In this document: one piece after another, positions 9,401 to 19,035 of the stretch | How positions within the stretch are numbered: position 1 is the stretch's first letter | How the letters are laid out: each line of letters opens with the position of its first letter | Source: Anisus vortex | Lineage: Eukaryota > Mollusca > Gastropoda > Planorbidae | DNA: 64,000 bases | Assembly: GCA_949126835.1 (NCBI GenBank) | Contig: OX421508.1 | Span: 403,501-467,500 of the forward strand | Reading direction: 5' to 3' | Position numbers and translations under genes: made by a program | Notes under the pieces: model-generated | Told to the model about the DNA's origin: nothing | Databases searched by the model: none | The model's input: the letters and a program-made list of their open reading frames with translations, nothing else

Positions 9401-11237
9401 AGAGACTGGACTCGTAGCTTATGTGGAACAATTTAGCAATAGAATATATCATGCTTTTAATCATGTTAAAGATAATCTTTTGCAGGCTCAGAAAAGAATG
9501 AAAGGGTACTATGATGTCAAGGCCAGATCCCGATGTTTCCATCCTGGTGATAAAGTCCTCATGTTGACCCAATTGTCTGGACAACCCCTGAGTGCAAAAT
9601 ATACAGGACCATATCAGGTTTTAGATAAAATCAGTGATGTAACATACATTGTAAAAACCCCTGATAGAAGGAAAACACAGAGACTGTGCCATATAAACAT
9701 GCTAAAACCTTATGTTGTTAGGGAAGAACAAACTGACATTAGGCCAGTGAGTGCTATCAAAACTGTTGAAACACCCCCGCCTAAATTTAAAAAGACAATC
9801 ATAGAAAGTAAACTTCAGAACACTGAAGCACTTAAAAACCTCAATGATAAACTGGCACATCTAGACTCAGGTGAACAGACTTCTATCAAGGGTTTAATCT
9901 ATGATCATGTAAATTTGTTTAGTGATGTTCCTAACAAAACAACTTTGGTTACCCATGATGTAGTTTTAAAAGATGATAATGTTAAACCTGTCAAACAACA
10001 TCCGTATAGGGTTAATCCCATACAACTTGAACACATCCGTAAAGAAATTGATTATATGCTGAGCAATGATATAATTACTCACAGTAACAGTGATTGGTCA
10101 TCCCCATGTGTGTTGGTTCCCAAATCTGATGGTTCACTACGCTTTTGTGTAGACTATAGGAAATTAAACCAAGTGACAAAAACAGATTCGTATCCCATAC
10201 CACGGATAGATGATTTAATCGATAGAGTAAGCACTGCAAATTATGTAACTAAGATTGACTTACTAACAGCTTATTTCCAAATCCCATTAACAGATAGGGC
10301 TCAGGAGGTATCAACTTTTGTTACTCCTGATGGATTATATAAGTTTAAAGTAATGCCATTCGGAATGGTCAATGCTCCAGCTAGTTTTCAAAGACTAATA
10401 AACACTATTATCCATGATATCCCACAATGCCATGCATATCTGGACGATATCGTAGTGTTCAGTAATAACTTTAATGATCATCTAGATCAGTTGAAACTAT
10501 TATTCCAAAAACTAAAACAGGCTAATCTTACTATAAACCTAGTTAAAAGTCAATTTTGCCATGCAGAAATTGAATATTTAGGTCATGTAGTGGGTAATGG
10601 CAAAGTAAAACCAGTGAATGCCAAAGTCAAAGCTATACAGGAATTCCCTGTCCCTAAAACGCAGAAACAACTTCGAGGATTTCTGGGTATGGCCGGGTAC
10701 TACAGGAAGTTTTGTAAAAACTTTTCTATTATCACTTGCCCTTTGACAAATCTCTTGAGAAAGAAAAATCAATTTAAGTGGACTCAGGAATGTGACCAAG
10801 CCTTTAATAATATAAAAGACATACTGACCAAGGCACCAGTATTAGTCTCACCTGATTATACTAAACCTTTCAGAATAACGGTAGACTCGTGTAATACAGG
10901 AATGGGCGCGGTAATCTCACAAATAGGAGATGATTCACTTGAACATCCCATTAGCTTTTGTTCAAAAAAATTTAACCCACATGAGGTAAATTATAGCACA
11001 ATAGAGCAGGAATTACTAGGACTTATCCAAGCATTGAAACATTTCAATTACTATGTAAATGGTTCTCAGTTCCCAATCGAGATATTCACTGATCACAATC
11101 CACTAGTATTTCTTTCCCGCATCAAACAAAATCAGCGCGTTCTAAGATGGAGTTTGTTTATTCAAGCTTACAACTTAAAAATAACTCACTTATCTGGAAA
11201 AGATAACATCGTCGCGGACACCCTATCGCGTATGTAA
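6414..11237 (+). CDS. gag-pol: Element 1 Gag-Pol polyprotein
   Basis: One uninterrupted frame of 1607 codons. In order: a SAP/Rho-N-like N-terminus (about 24-58); a charged coiled-coil stretch (about 95-150) with an exact 27-base duplication; a SCAN-like capsid region (about 249-330); a CCHC zinc knuckle (C384, C387, H392, C397); protease with D535-T-G; integrase with H761/H768, C795/C798/C801 and catalytic D832, D891, E927 (D,D-35-E spacing); a GPY-type integrase tail; reverse transcriptase with D1282 and YLDD at 1342-1345; RNase H with D1491, E1531 and D1560. It would form virus-like particles, copy element RNA into DNA and insert it. Gag and Pol share one frame with no shift or stop, so proteolysis must release the parts. 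All catalytic residues I looked for are present. Chosen start is the first ATG, after a leader of about 400 bases. Confidence 0.95.
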   Translation: MEATNNLTLDPEIFDLTSEQLNKMSMIQLKELAKSLGISITETRPSKTKLLQDLTECLRKQGTLIIEETTANDNINDESDDELPFPIKQRVKHTTGELSEELKFKLELRKMELEMERENKRIEMERENKRIELEIAREKIASQERIELARSRTSNHSNASSEADAELYKFKKHIPVFEDNSVEEFFMIFERNAKDYQFPEGKKAILLRSALNKGKALDVVLSLTEEELYDYELIKNRVLLSYALTPEKYRKVFRESKKEQEQSHVDFLRQKKKYFERWIRSKGVNKDFDKLANLMLMEDFNNNIRGDVRIHLADKGVEQVETAAVMADEYVIIHSSNKFTTVDKSKFQNRDMKVEKKTMNPNESYQSKRHQQSNEGPTNSKPTCSHCKRIGHTKEKCWILNGNPNKKNVVLSYVAMPKQRTHENVKKDIRTQTEIPSANADNLTKHTYLGNLKPEIVPEIETMVFNNSNSNLSSKESISDRTTMSTKHTSYKNNLDTDLIDTEIPSNCLPFIEEGTVSSIINGVTSEKNIRILRDTGAEVSLLLENTVPTSQSTYTGQDLTIQGVSRKNVQVPLHQIQLKSAYFTGNVVVGVYKSLPFKGVSLILGNDIAGDVVHSISKKKQYLNKSESFIKPICIVTRGMAQQQKSVETMSKSKIEPEIDLQATYLADILSGPSVKTTESNLSPRQLLLLEQNRDSGIKHLKKKVITEQEAEIKGNGFFLKEGILMQKWRDVKCDNDNCREGSQIVVPAIYRNDILHMAHDTPYAGHLGVNKTYRRILPYFYWPGLHRDVTKYCKSCNTCQIVGKPNQTIPVAPLKPIPAFAEPFSHLLIDCVGPLPKTKTGHQYLFTIMCTATRYPEAIPLRTINADKISDALIAFCSRYGLPKTIQSDQGSNFTSKLFNQVLKKLGIQHATSTAYHPQSQGALERYHQTLKTMLRTYCFENTEDWDRGIPFALFATRETVQESLGFSPFELVFGHSVRGPLKLLQETLLNSDEETGLVAYVEQFSNRIYHAFNHVKDNLLQAQKRMKGYYDVKARSRCFHPGDKVLMLTQLSGQPLSAKYTGPYQVLDKISDVTYIVKTPDRRKTQRLCHINMLKPYVVREEQTDIRPVSAIKTVETPPPKFKKTIIESKLQNTEALKNLNDKLAHLDSGEQTSIKGLIYDHVNLFSDVPNKTTLVTHDVVLKDDNVKPVKQHPYRVNPIQLEHIRKEIDYMLSNDIITHSNSDWSSPCVLVPKSDGSLRFCVDYRKLNQVTKTDSYPIPRIDDLIDRVSTANYVTKIDLLTAYFQIPLTDRAQEVSTFVTPDGLYKFKVMPFGMVNAPASFQRLINTIIHDIPQCHAYLDDIVVFSNNFNDHLDQLKLLFQKLKQANLTINLVKSQFCHAEIEYLGHVVGNGKVKPVNAKVKAIQEFPVPKTQKQLRGFLGMAGYYRKFCKNFSIITCPLTNLLRKKNQFKWTQECDQAFNNIKDILTKAPVLVSPDYTKPFRITVDSCNTGMGAVISQIGDDSLEHPISFCSKKFNPHEVNYSTIEQELLGLIQALKHFNYYVNGSQFPIEIFTDHNPLVFLSRIKQNQRVLRWSLFIQAYNLKITHLSGKDNIVADTLSRM

Positions 11238-12011
11238 CAAATGTATAAAGGGGTAACTTCATGTATATATTCTGATAATCCTAACTAAGAGAATTGGATC
11301 ATTTAAAATATAAATGCATGAATATATGAATGTGTTGTGATTATTTTATGCAATATCTTATGCCTTATTTTATGCCATGAATATTTCCATTTGCTAAAAC
11401 AAATATTATTATTGTTGTAGAGAAAAAAGAAAGAACCTAATAAGTTACTTATAAATATTATGGATTTATGAACATAATTCTTTCTTTATTAATAAGATAA
11501 TGAATGAACAGAAATGTACATCCTTATTTTGAAACAATCAAACTATAGTTGTGATTATGTAAAAACCAAGATAGAGTAATGTGCATACACTTCACATGCT
11601 TACACACTTAAGATTAAACTCTTACTCTTAAGTTTATTTAAATATTAATTTCATTTAAGTTGAATTAATTAATGATTGAATTGTTTAATATGATAACATT
11701 AGTTATGTTGATTTTTACCTTATAAATAAGATGATGATGTTTATGAGGAATGATATCTCAGAGAGTATAATTTTTTTTAGAATAACGCGAACATGTGTTA
11801 TGGTCTAAGGATAACTTGAGATCCTATATGATGAGGGTTTGATAGAATAAATTATTTCCCTTACTTGTCTTATTTAACGGACTACCCAGGTGGAGTCAGT
11901 TTTTTTTTTGTATATTGTTTAGAACTAAAGTTAAGTGCAGGCGGTTCTAAAAGAAATTGCACACTTCTATTGTTTAGTATGCAATGTTCTTTTCCTTTTG
12001 GTATGGGCGAC
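11238..12011 (+). other. Element 1 3' untranslated region and purine stretch
   Basis: About 770 bp of AT-rich non-coding sequence with no env-like frame. The bases just before the right LTR (TATGGGCGAC) are the best candidate for the plus-strand primer, though it is a weak polypurine tract. Confidence 0.7.
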
Positions 12012-13045
12012 TGTTACGAAACGTAAATTCCCTACATTGTAATGTTAATAAACCAACTAAATCATTTAAGCGAATTGCGTTTAAACGATATAAAATATTT
12101 CTCAGCTCACGGTTTTCCCCGGGTTTTTCCTAACCTAATTTGAGCATTATTGTTTTTTATTAACCTCGATAAAAACATGAACTGTGCATGCACCTACAGC
12201 GTGTCAAGGCCGTCCGGTCTCTCCTTATTTTGTTAGAGCATTATTGTTTGTTCTTAATAAAAAGTATCTGATCACGCAGTCAACATGCGGGCTTGATTAA
12301 AATATTCGTGTCACTAGGCTGTCTGGTTTTTCCAACGATTGACCCGTAATATATTTCTACGCGATTCGACCTTTTAGTCAGTTCTTGGCTTGCATTCGAT
12401 CTAGTAACATCAAATATTCTCCGCTCTGAGTATCGTTTCTATTTGATTTGTATTATGGAAAATTTATTATCCTGCTATTAACTACAATGCTATATGTTCA
12501 TTGAGGATATTCATTACTAATTGGAATATGTGTATTTCTTGACTGTGTATATAATATTATTTGGATTCCTACTGGATTGATGTTGTAAATTAAACCAAAT
12601 TTATCGTTGCTTTCTACACAACTTGGTTAACGTCAATATTTCAAAGTTATCTACATGTGTGTATGTGTAATATTTATTTAACTATATTAATAATCTACAC
12701 TACCACTCAACATCGAGGTTCTTGCTGTATAATATGAGCCACATAAATAATTATACATGAAGTAAATCAACTGAAAACTCTAAAACTACGCTATGTGAAT
12801 TGCCAGGGGATACTAAGAACCACGGAATACTCTAGACAACTACAAATAAACTTCAGAATGATATAATAAGATCTTCACTAATACAAGGATACTCACACTA
12901 ATAATAACAATACTATAACTATTATTTTCATAAATTGAATGGGGGCTCTAGCCGTAATAACATTATAAATCATAATTATACTTGTGTGATATAAATAGAA
13001 GGTCTCATCCATAATTTATTATGGTGAATAAATTGCCTTGTAATA
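12012..13045 (+). repeat. Element 1 right LTR
   Basis: Same length and, by eye, the same sequence as the left LTR. It is followed by the ACAT duplication and the remainder of the hAT-like element. Confidence 0.92.
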
Positions 13046-13332
13046 ACATGCAAGTACCTTCTAGATCTAGACCTAGCGTCATCATTCGAGAAAATACCAG
13101 ACTGACTTGCAAGGAGTTTTATAAATACGTAAAGGGGAAAAAAGACTTGCTGAAAAGGTTGAAATGTTCCGGAAAATATATGTACCAACTACTTCTGTCG
13201 TAACAAGTTCCATGTAATTTTGTTCTAAATAAATAGTAATTATATTAAATACATTTTTTACTTCATTTCTACAGCCCCAGCTCAGAGTATCCCGATGAGG
13301 TCCCAGCTAGATATTGCAACCCTAACTATGAC

Positions 13333-14120
13333 CCATGCTGACAATTCCTTTTTGCATCAAATTAAGGTTTACAATTCACAATATAATGAGCTTTCCATAT
13401 CATAATTTTATAGCACAATGTACTTTAGATGTCACACATGTTTTATATTTCCTGAATGAGAGAAAAGTAAATATAAGTATTTGTTGTGTAAGGTGAAAAG
13501 TAAGTTTGTTGTGTAATGTGAAAAGTAAGTTTGTTGTGTAATGTGAAAAGTAAGTTTGTTTTCTGTATGTACCGCCCACACTAAGGAAACGTTTGTACCA
13601 ATTATTTATTTATATTGGGTTTAACGTACAGTGGTGTTGATGGATGGCTGGACAATACATCAGGTACACTACTGGACATCTGGACAGTGTTTTCCTGACA
13701 ATGAACTTAGATTAGCATACAGAATAGACCACGTGACTGGTGCTGTGACTAGGAAACGGTCATTGTTGAGATACCAGAGAAATAAATAAATACATTTATC
13801 AGCGGAATAATGTCTAGAATAGATAACAACAACAGTTTAACTCAAGGTAATATGAATTAAAGATAGATATTGATAGATATAGACAGTGCCGGTACTCAGT
13901 GATGGATTGTCTAACTTTTATAGTAGTTTCGCATTTTATATTTTAATTCTTATGGCGCGCAATTTTAAAATAATTCAATTTTAACAAATTAATAATATAA
14001 AAAATTACTAATAATCGTTAAAATACAAGAAAAGTAATAATTTTTTCCCCACATTGAAAAAGGTGCCGGTACGCTGTACCGGTGCGTACCGTCACAAAAA
14101 AAAGCACTGGATATAGATAG
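13333..14120. other. unique sequence with a short 24-bp repeat
   Basis: Three copies of a unit containing TTGTTGTGTAATGTGAAAAG lie at about 13490-13557. An AT-rich stretch with GGTGCCGGTACGC and GTACCGGTGCGTACC follows near 14060-14095. No gene recognised. Confidence 0.5.
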
Positions 14121-14622
14121 ATTATATATATATATAATAAGACTGTTTGTCCCCATACGGATCCCCATTGGTCAATTTGAAATCATGTGAGTTTGTGTAA
14201 CTGACCTATTTAGGCCTAGGCCTATATAGTGTTTAATAATTTTTCACATTGGACATGTGTCTTCTATAGCTCAGTGGTAAACGTAGCGGACTGCTATACG
14301 AGCGACCCGTGTTCGATTCTCCAGTTAGGCTATACTTTTTTTTGTAAGACAATTTATTTTTCAAACTTTTTAAAACAAAAGACATTGTAAATCTACGGGC
14401 AATTTAGATTTTTGTTAAATATAGGCTAAATACTTGCCTATTTTTTTTACCCGATTCCAATATTTATTTTAAATTACTTTCCTAAAAGTCTTCAGTAAAA
14501 CAATAATAATTTAAATATTAGATTTATAGCTTTCTTTTAATTGTAGTTTATAATTTTTTTATCTGAACTTTATACAGTCCTGTTTTTTTTCTCACCCGGG
14601 CAACGCCGGGCAATGTAGCTTG
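14121..14622 (+). mobile_element. possible degraded Helitron-like element
   Basis: The right end holds a GC-rich hairpin, CCCGGGCAACGCCGGG, about ten bases before AGCTTGT. This resembles Helitron 3' ends, where a hairpin precedes a terminal CTRR. The terminal tetramer here is CTTG, one base off. The proposed left end, near TATATATAATAAGACTG, is a guess by similarity to other Helitron starts. No Rep/helicase frame is present. It could be unrelated sequence with a chance hairpin. Confidence 0.35.
14261..14330 (+). pseudogene. tRNA-like relic
   Basis: Box A-like TAGCTCAGTGGTAAACG and box B-like GTTCGATTCT lie at tRNA spacing, but the flanking acceptor segments do not pair well. Probably a tRNA pseudogene or SINE head; a similar but shorter relic lies near 57551. 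Confidence 0.5.
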
Positions 14623-14935
14623 TAGATAGATATAAAATAAGAGAGATAATTATCTATACGAACTAGATATGTTTAAATAATTTAAATAGATTAAAAGTAG
14701 TTAGATACAATATAGTCTATAGATGATATAGATAAATATAGATACTTATATCTAGATAGGTAGACGGATATAGAAAGAAACAGAGAATAAAGCGTAGGCA
14801 GATAGAAAGGTAATGTATAGTTCAGTGGATAGATACTAGAGTTTTAAAAAAAAAAGAAAAAATAGATAAACATAATGAAAGTGAGTTTTAGATTGATTGA
14901 TTTTAGATCGAAAAAATAATAAGAAAAATAATTAG

Positions 14936-15690
14936 ATAAATAATTAGATAGATAGATAGATAGATTAGATGGATAGATTAGATTAGATAGATAGATAGAT
15001 AGATAGATTAGATGGATAGATTAGATAGATAGATAGATAGATTAGATGGATAGATTAGATAGATAGATAGATAGATAGATTAGAGGGATAGATTAGATAG
15101 ATTAGATAGATTAGATAGATTAGATAGATAGATAGATAGATAGATTAGATGGATAGATAGATTAGATGGATAGATTAGATGGATAGATTAGATAGATAGA
15201 TAGATAGATTAGATAGATTAGATGGATAGATTAGATAGATAGATAGATAGATAGATTAGATGGATAGATTAGATAGATAGATAGATAGATTAGATGGATA
15301 GATTAGATAGATAGATAGATAGATAGATTAGATGGATAGATTAGATAGATTAGATAGATTAGATAGATTAGATAGATTAGATAGATAGATAGATAGATTA
15401 GATGGATAGATTAGATGGATAGATTAGATAGATAGATAGATAGATAGATTAGATGGATAGATTAGATAGATAGATAGATAGATAGATAGATTAGATGGAT
15501 AGATTAGATGGATAGATTAGATGGATAGATTAGATGGATAGATTAGATGGATAGATTAGATGGATAGATTAGATGGATAGATTAGATAGATAGATAGATT
15601 AGATGGATAGATTAGATAGATAGATAGATAGATAGATTAGATGGATAGATTAGATAGATAGATAGATAGATAGAGGATAATTAAATAGAT
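14936..15690. repeat. GATA/TAGATTAGATGGATAGAT compound microsatellite
   Basis: Tetramers of TAGA alternate with TTAGATGGATAGA blocks for about 750 bp. No frame of interest. Confidence 0.97.
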
Positions 15691-16087
15691 AGATAATAAT
15701 TAACTATATAGCGCATCTTTAAATGTCATTTGCGACCCAGCATGTTTAGTGAGCTTAAAACAAAGAAAGAAAAAATAAATCTGATGAGCTGATGTTGTCA
15801 GTTTAACACCATCCCCTGTCAGTTGGATGACTTCATTACACGAGTAGCAGGAAGTGGCATAAATATAATATACACTGACACTGACATCAAGGAGCTTGCT
15901 ATTGACATGTCAAGGCGCAATGACAGAGACTTGGGTAATGACATAAAAGGCTGTAATTGGCAGTGGGTGTCAATGTGAGGGGTGGAAACAAGAAATCGAT
16001 TCACAAGGGGCAGGGGGAGGAATTCTTGGGTGCACGCACTGTACTGGAGCCGTAATCCCGTGGTCTGGAAGTGTCCATACGGTAGAT
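15691..16087. other. unassigned sequence
   Basis: A 250-codon antisense frame overlaps this stretch and continues to 16571, but it crosses a transposon end-like motif and LINE remnants and matches nothing I recognise, so I do not call it a gene. Confidence 0.4.
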
Positions 16088-16260
16088 CAGGGGTCGGCAA
16101 CCTACGACACGCTTGCCAAACTTGGTAGGCAGAGAGATTTTTAATGGCACGCAGCAGACTCTCTCCGGGTATTTTCAGCAGGAAATTGAGTGCTAGAGCA
16201 GAATTACCTTTAGGCTGTTGGCACGCTGAATGAGTTAGAAATCCTACTTTGGCAACAACA
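16088..16260 (+). mobile_element. possible hAT-type terminal fragment
   Basis: CAGGGGTCGGCAACCTACG at the left edge, followed by repeated GGCACGC-type words, resembles ends of hAT transposons of the Charlie kind. No matching right end or 8-bp duplication was found, so it is probably a relic. Confidence 0.4.
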
Positions 16261-16424
16261 TTATCAAAAGGTTGCACACAGGGCAGAAGGACAAAGAGTA
16301 AAGTAGTAATTATACATAAGGCATTAAACTCTAATATAGAAATACATCCTAATAACAATCTGTTGCAGGGCTCAGATAAACATAAAGACAAAAAACTATT
16401 TCCTTGTCCCTTATGCGAGAAAAA

Positions 16425-16512
16425 ATGCTCATAAGTACGCTTTCTTCCCAAGTGGCATCCGGGCATGGAATGGGTTGCCGGGACAAACCAGGTAAGCCAG
16501 TAACTTATAACT
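16425..16512 (+). mobile_element. LINE B 3' fragment, left part
   Basis: The + strand reads a remnant of a LINE reverse transcriptase tail (FFPSGIRAWNGLP) typical of jockey/CR1-group proteins. It stops where LINE A is inserted and resumes at about 18947 with the LINE B 3' tail. Two other copies (26008 and 59518, minus strand) show the two parts joined. Confidence 0.7.
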
Positions 16513-18946
16513 AATAATAATAATAATGGTGCTTGTATAGCGCATATCCCGTTGATGACAGTTTTATGCACTGACGACAGTTACAGAATACAGACAACAA
16601 AAAACAGACGGAAATGTAAATATGTATGCGCAAATACTGCTAACGAAATAGGTGAGTCTTCAGCAGGCTCCTGGAGGTGTCGAAGCTAGGGCTCTGGCGA
16701 AGCTGTAGTGGGAGGTGATTCCAAGCGGACGGTCCCGCGTAGGAGAATGCATGTTGGCCAGCGTACACTAGCCTGACACGAGGGTTCCGCGGAGTAAGCG
16801 CGTGAGAAGCCGAATGAAGTAGACGGGATTGGGTGTAGAACTCAAGACAGTAGCGAGGGTAATCCGGGCAGAGTTATTCAGGCACTTATAACAGAGAGAA
16901 GCCAGCTTATATGAGATCCGGTTGTTGATGGGTAGCCAGTGCAGAGATCGGAGCAGAGGATTGATATTATTTGACTTCTTCTTCTTGAGGACTAGTTGGG
17001 CTGCGCAGAACTGGATACGCTGGAGGCCCTGAAGCAAGTAGGCCGAGAGACCAGCCAAGAGTGAATTGCAGTAATCTAACTGTTAAGGGTCCATTTATGG
17101 ACTTAAAGTTATTTAAACAAAAGCCCTTCCCTCCCCAAAAACCTCCAAAAGTCATCCCCTATCCCTATTAATTAGAACGTGGCAAGGAATGTTGGTTTTT
17201 GTGATAAAGGTGAAGGCACTTTCAAACCACGAAATGGTCATAAATAACCTCCCAGAGCGACCCAAGTTGTTTTGGTCAATTAGCGTGTGTAATCCCCCTT
17301 GGTCAGGAACGTGACAGTTTAGAGATGCCCCGTGTTAAACCCTAGTGATCACCAGAGCAGGTCGTAGCAGGTGTCCTTATGGTAGGGGAGATGAAGTAGA
17401 GAGGAAGAGAAAGAGAGGGAGGCGGTAGGGAGGGTTTCTTTTAAAATCGAAACGAGGGTTTTTGTCAAGAGACGGGTCCATGCTCTTGAACAAGACAGTC
17501 ATATCTAGGAGACAGAGTGTTTGACTTAGGAGTTACTGAATTTTAACTTGATATACGTGAATATCTGTATTCAGTTAGCCTACCAATCTCGTCCATTATT
17601 TTGCTGTGAGACTGCTACTTAATAAAGAAATAGGTGTGAACGTTTACTCCATACTCCAAGACTAACGCGCCTCACGTTTAACTCATGACACCAACCAAGC
17701 AGGAGAGAGGTGACAAGCTTAACACAAGCTTCCTTGGTTTGAGTCCAAGATAGACGCCAAGGCTCTTGACAGTCGGGGAGAAAGGCACAGTTGCGTCAGC
17801 CAGCTGAAGTGAGGGGCACAACCATCTGTTTCATATCGACGACAAGAGCTTCAGTCTTCTCTCTGTTCAACTTTAACTTATTCTCAGTCATCCAGTTCTT
17901 GATGTCCAGGAAACAAATAGAAATTTAAGCAAGGAGCCATCAAAGTCATCAGGCTCATCGCTGTTATAGAACTGGATGTCATCAATGATATTTCAGGTTG
18001 TGGCGTTCGATGACAAAGGAGAAGGGTTGAGTGTAAAGGTGAAAAGAACTGGGCCAAGGACAGACCCCTGAGGCACACCATAGCAGACATGAAAAGGCTG
18101 GGAGGATAAGGACTCAATTCAAACGGTCTGGGAGCGATTCTGAAGATAGCTCAAGAACCAGGAGAGGGCAATGTCATGAATGCCAAATGTAGAGCTGAGG
18201 CGATCAAAGAGTCGTTGGTGGTCATTCGTATCGAAGGCAGCAGACAAATCAAACCGTACAAGAACAGAGACGAGACCTCTGTCTGAGGCGTTCAGAAGGT
18301 CAGTGGTGATCCACAGAAGAGCTGTCTTGGTGCTGTGATGAAGGCGATACACCGACTGGTGCGCGGGAATTAGCGAGTGCAGAGACAGGTGGGCATTTAA
18401 CTGCTTAAGGATAACACGCTCTAGGAATTTGGAAAGGAAGGGGAGGTTGGATACTGGGTGGTAATTCTTGCACCCGTTTACGTCGAGTCCGGGTTTATCG
18501 TTAAGAGTGGGCGGACAATGGCGTATTTAAAGCAGTCCGTGGAAAGAGATGTGTTAATGGTGTCGTTGATGACCGACAGAAGCTTGTTCAGGCATTTGGT
18601 AAACAGGAAGCAGAGCAGAGGGTCAAGCTCGTAGGTCTTGATGGGGGTCCTTGTGATGATGCGCTTGACAAGGTCAATATATACAGGCTGGAAGCAGGTG
18701 AGAGGGGAGCCCGAGAAAGTAGGAAAGGGTGAAGATGGGCTTTAGGCATCGTGATCCAGGAACAGCACAGAGTCTCTATCTTCTCCTTAAAGTACTGTGA
18801 GAAGTGATCAGGGAGGTCGTCAAATGGGCGGGTGGTGGGACGGGGCAAGGAGGTAGAAGAACCGAGGAGGGTGGACAAGATGGAGTAAAACTCCCTGGGC
18901 TACGAGGCATGCTTGATGCGGTCATGGAAGTGGAGGACCTCATTTA
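16513..18946 (-). mobile_element. LINE A copy 1, L2/CR1-like, 5' truncated and interrupted
   Basis: On the minus strand the region carries reverse transcriptase pieces in several frames: a pre-RT region (18588-18878), the DLSAAFDTNDH block (18119-18352), a remnant of the DD box (DDIQFY, near 17950-17985) and the C-terminal YKLASLCYKCLN block (16768-17058). Frames are broken by shifts and stops, so it is a pseudogene. The 3' end is an ATT repeat preceded by the complement of GCGCATATCCCG, shared with the three other copies in the window. L2-type LINEs end with such microsatellites rather than poly-A. The insertion at 17081-17690 is not part of it. Confidence 0.85.
17081..17690. mobile_element. 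probable solo LTR inside LINE A
   Basis: This 610-bp block interrupts LINE A. It begins TGTTAAGGG and ends CTCATGACA, so it has TG...CA ends with a short inverted repeat, and an AATAAA near its right side. It is flanked by CTAAC (17076-17080) and CCAAC (17691-17695), a 5-bp duplication with one mismatch. Its size matches the LTRs of elements 2 and 3 but its sequence differs. A solo LTR left by recombination is the simplest reading. Confidence 0.7.
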
Positions 18947-19035
18947 AAATTTAAAACATTAATAAAAATGTAAGACTAGACTCGGACCACAGATGAGCGT
19001 AGGATGCAATAATCTTCTTTATAGAAGGAGCGTAT
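18947..19035 (+). mobile_element. LINE B 3' tail, right part
   Basis: Contains AAGACTAGACTCGGACCAC, GCGTAGGATGCAATAATC and CTTCTTTATAGAAGGAGCG, the dispersed 3'-tail motif. It continues the fragment that ends at 16512. Confidence 0.75.

Larger units (their letters stand above)
4979..13045 (+). mobile_element. Element 1: Gmr1-like Ty3/gypsy LTR retrotransposon
   Basis: Two 1034-bp LTRs, identical by eye, bound an element of about 8.07 kb with one open frame, a TGG-starting primer-site candidate and a short purine stretch before the right LTR. A 4-bp duplication, ACAT, flanks it (4975-4978 and 13046-13049). The pol order is protease, integrase, reverse transcriptase, RNase H, which with gypsy-type domains defines the Gmr1-like group. 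Identical LTRs and an intact frame mean the insertion is young. Function is predicted from motifs only. Confidence 0.93.
4728..13324. mobile_element. non-autonomous hAT-like DNA transposon split by element 1
   Basis: The left end reads TAGGGTTGCCATC and the right end, reverse-complemented, reads TAGGGTTGCAATA: 11 of the first 12 bases match. Both ends are flanked by the same octamer ACTATGAC (4720-4727 and 13325-13332). Short inverted ends beginning TAGGGTTG with an 8-bp target duplication are hallmarks of hAT transposons. Without the retrotransposon it is only about 530 bp and has no transposase frame, so it was mobilised in trans. The left part holds a small palindrome (GTCCCGATGTATCGGGAC) and a 12-bp inverted repeat, AACGCCATCTGT at 4861 with its complement at 4941. 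Confidence 0.8.

Noticed and set aside
13021..13203. 60-codon + frame at the right edge of element 1
   Set aside because: It starts inside the LTR and continues into the hAT-like element; chance fusion of the two.
15819..16571. 250-codon antisense open frame
   Set aside because: It spans a hAT-like end and LINE B remnants, has no recognisable domain and is probably chance.
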